DNA of 64,000 nt from Erysipelotrichaceae bacterium (GTDB taxonomy: Bacteria; Bacillota_I; Bacilli_A; Erysipelotrichales; Erysipelotrichaceae). The notes under the pieces were generated by a model, which was given only the letters and a program-made list of their open reading frames with translations, was not told where the DNA came from and searched no databases. Of this stretch, positions 63,744-64,000 are shown in pieces. Numbering within the stretch: the stretch's first letter is position 1; every line of letters starts with the position of its first letter. The translations under genes were made by a program, and so were the position numbers. The stretch spans positions 1 through 64,000 of the forward strand of contig JAUYTU010000019.1 in NCBI GenBank assembly GCA_030694975.1, read 5' to 3'.

Positions 63744-64000
63744 TGTATATCGCTTACCAATGGCAGGTCCGGATGATGTATCTCAATTAGCGAAGCTAGT
63801 CGAAGACGGCACTGTGGATCCAAAGGATATTTGTGCAATCATTGCTCAAACGGAAGGCGATGGTTATGCGCGTGGATACAGTGCGCTAAGTTTTGAGTTA
63901 ATGTTATCAGAAAAAATGAATGTTTCACGTAAGGCAGTTGCGGATCAGATTCCGATGTTGATGATTGGTCTGACCGGTGGATTGATGAGTCCGCATTATA
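63730..64000 (+). CDS. Ring-opening amidohydrolase (cyanuric acid hydrolase/barbiturase family), N-terminal part
   Basis: 90 residues before the window ends. NVYRLPMAGPDDVSQLAKLV, then IIAQTEGDGYARGYSALSFEL and MIGLTGGLMSPHY correspond to the first-repeat landmarks of AtzD/TrzD/barbiturase (K/QTEGNG, SGGTEG-LSPH). These enzymes hydrolyse cyanurate to carboxybiuret or barbiturate to ureidomalonate. The conserved Ser-Gly-Gly in the first repeat is here L-T-G-G, so Thr replaces Ser at one of the three catalytic-type positions. Overlaps copy 2 by 14 bases with GGAGG upstream. Truncated by the window edge. Confidence 0.8.
   Translation, partial: MKDFNVYRLPMAGPDDVSQLAKLVEDGTVDPKDICAIIAQTEGDGYARGYSALSFELMLSEKMNVSRKAVADQIPMLMIGLTGGLMSPHY

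Overview
The window comes from a low-GC, Gram-positive-type bacterium using the standard bacterial code (TGA is a stop). Start sites carry strong AGGAGG-type ribosome binding sites, intrinsic terminators are GNRA or short-loop hairpins with U-runs, S14 is the zinc-binding form, and ECF-transporter genes sit next to truA. The family-level composition fits a Firmicute, possibly an Erysipelotrichia or Acholeplasma-like relative. The absence of rpmD (L30) between rpsE and rplO agrees with that, but I cannot fix the genus.

Layout. 1-2.8 kb: small genes (membrane protein, YciI-like protein, FUSC-type membrane protein, HAD phosphatase). 2.86-17.26 kb: the complete S10-spc-alpha ribosomal superoperon including secY, adk, map, infA and rpoA, behind one good promoter and a structured leader. 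17.3-23.6 kb: an O-methyltransferase, two small membrane or anchored proteins (one extremely acidic), ecfA1-ecfA2-ecfT-truA and a PHP phosphatase. 23.7-24.7 kb: rplM-rpsI behind an L13-type leader. 24.9-26.9 kb: five tRNA genes around a MATE exporter. 27-33.4 kb: an epimerase, then a livKHMGF branched-chain amino-acid ABC transporter with a co-transcribed CBS-ACT protein.

33.4-38.4 kb is an insertion scar at tRNA-Leu. The 3' end of a HAD gene plus tRNA-Leu occurs twice (34091-34312 and 38170-38399). The first tRNA copy is broken and the second intact. Between them lie decayed copper P-type ATPase sequences and an intact, overlapping HD-GYP plus GGDEF pair. 38.5-50.2 kb: an AAA/DUF4143 ATPase under two palindromes, a potassium-uptake operon (two RCK/TrkA proteins, a previously unannotated 30-residue membrane ORF, TrkH, an OB-fold membrane protein), a MhqR/MhqO-like pair with a perfect operator, a ribokinase, and a purine permease controlled by a guanine-type riboswitch.

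50.5-64 kb holds the most interesting system: a PucR-family regulator followed by an operon encoding DUF2877 (AllH/YlbF-like), FdrA, DUF1116 (AllG/YlbE-like), a TRAP transporter (DctPQM), an LctP-type permease, a metal-dependent amidohydrolase, a second DUF1116 paralog, and the start of a ring-opening amidohydrolase of the cyanuric acid hydrolase/barbiturase family that runs off the window. FdrA, DUF1116 and DUF2877 make up the oxamate carbamoyltransferase of allantoin fermentation in E. coli. Finding them with a ring-opening amidohydrolase suggests an anaerobic pathway in which a nitrogen heterocycle is imported, deaminated and opened to a ureido compound, which is then cleaved by phosphate to give carbamoyl phosphate and hence ATP. 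The substrate and the double DUF1116 are not explained by any pathway I know.
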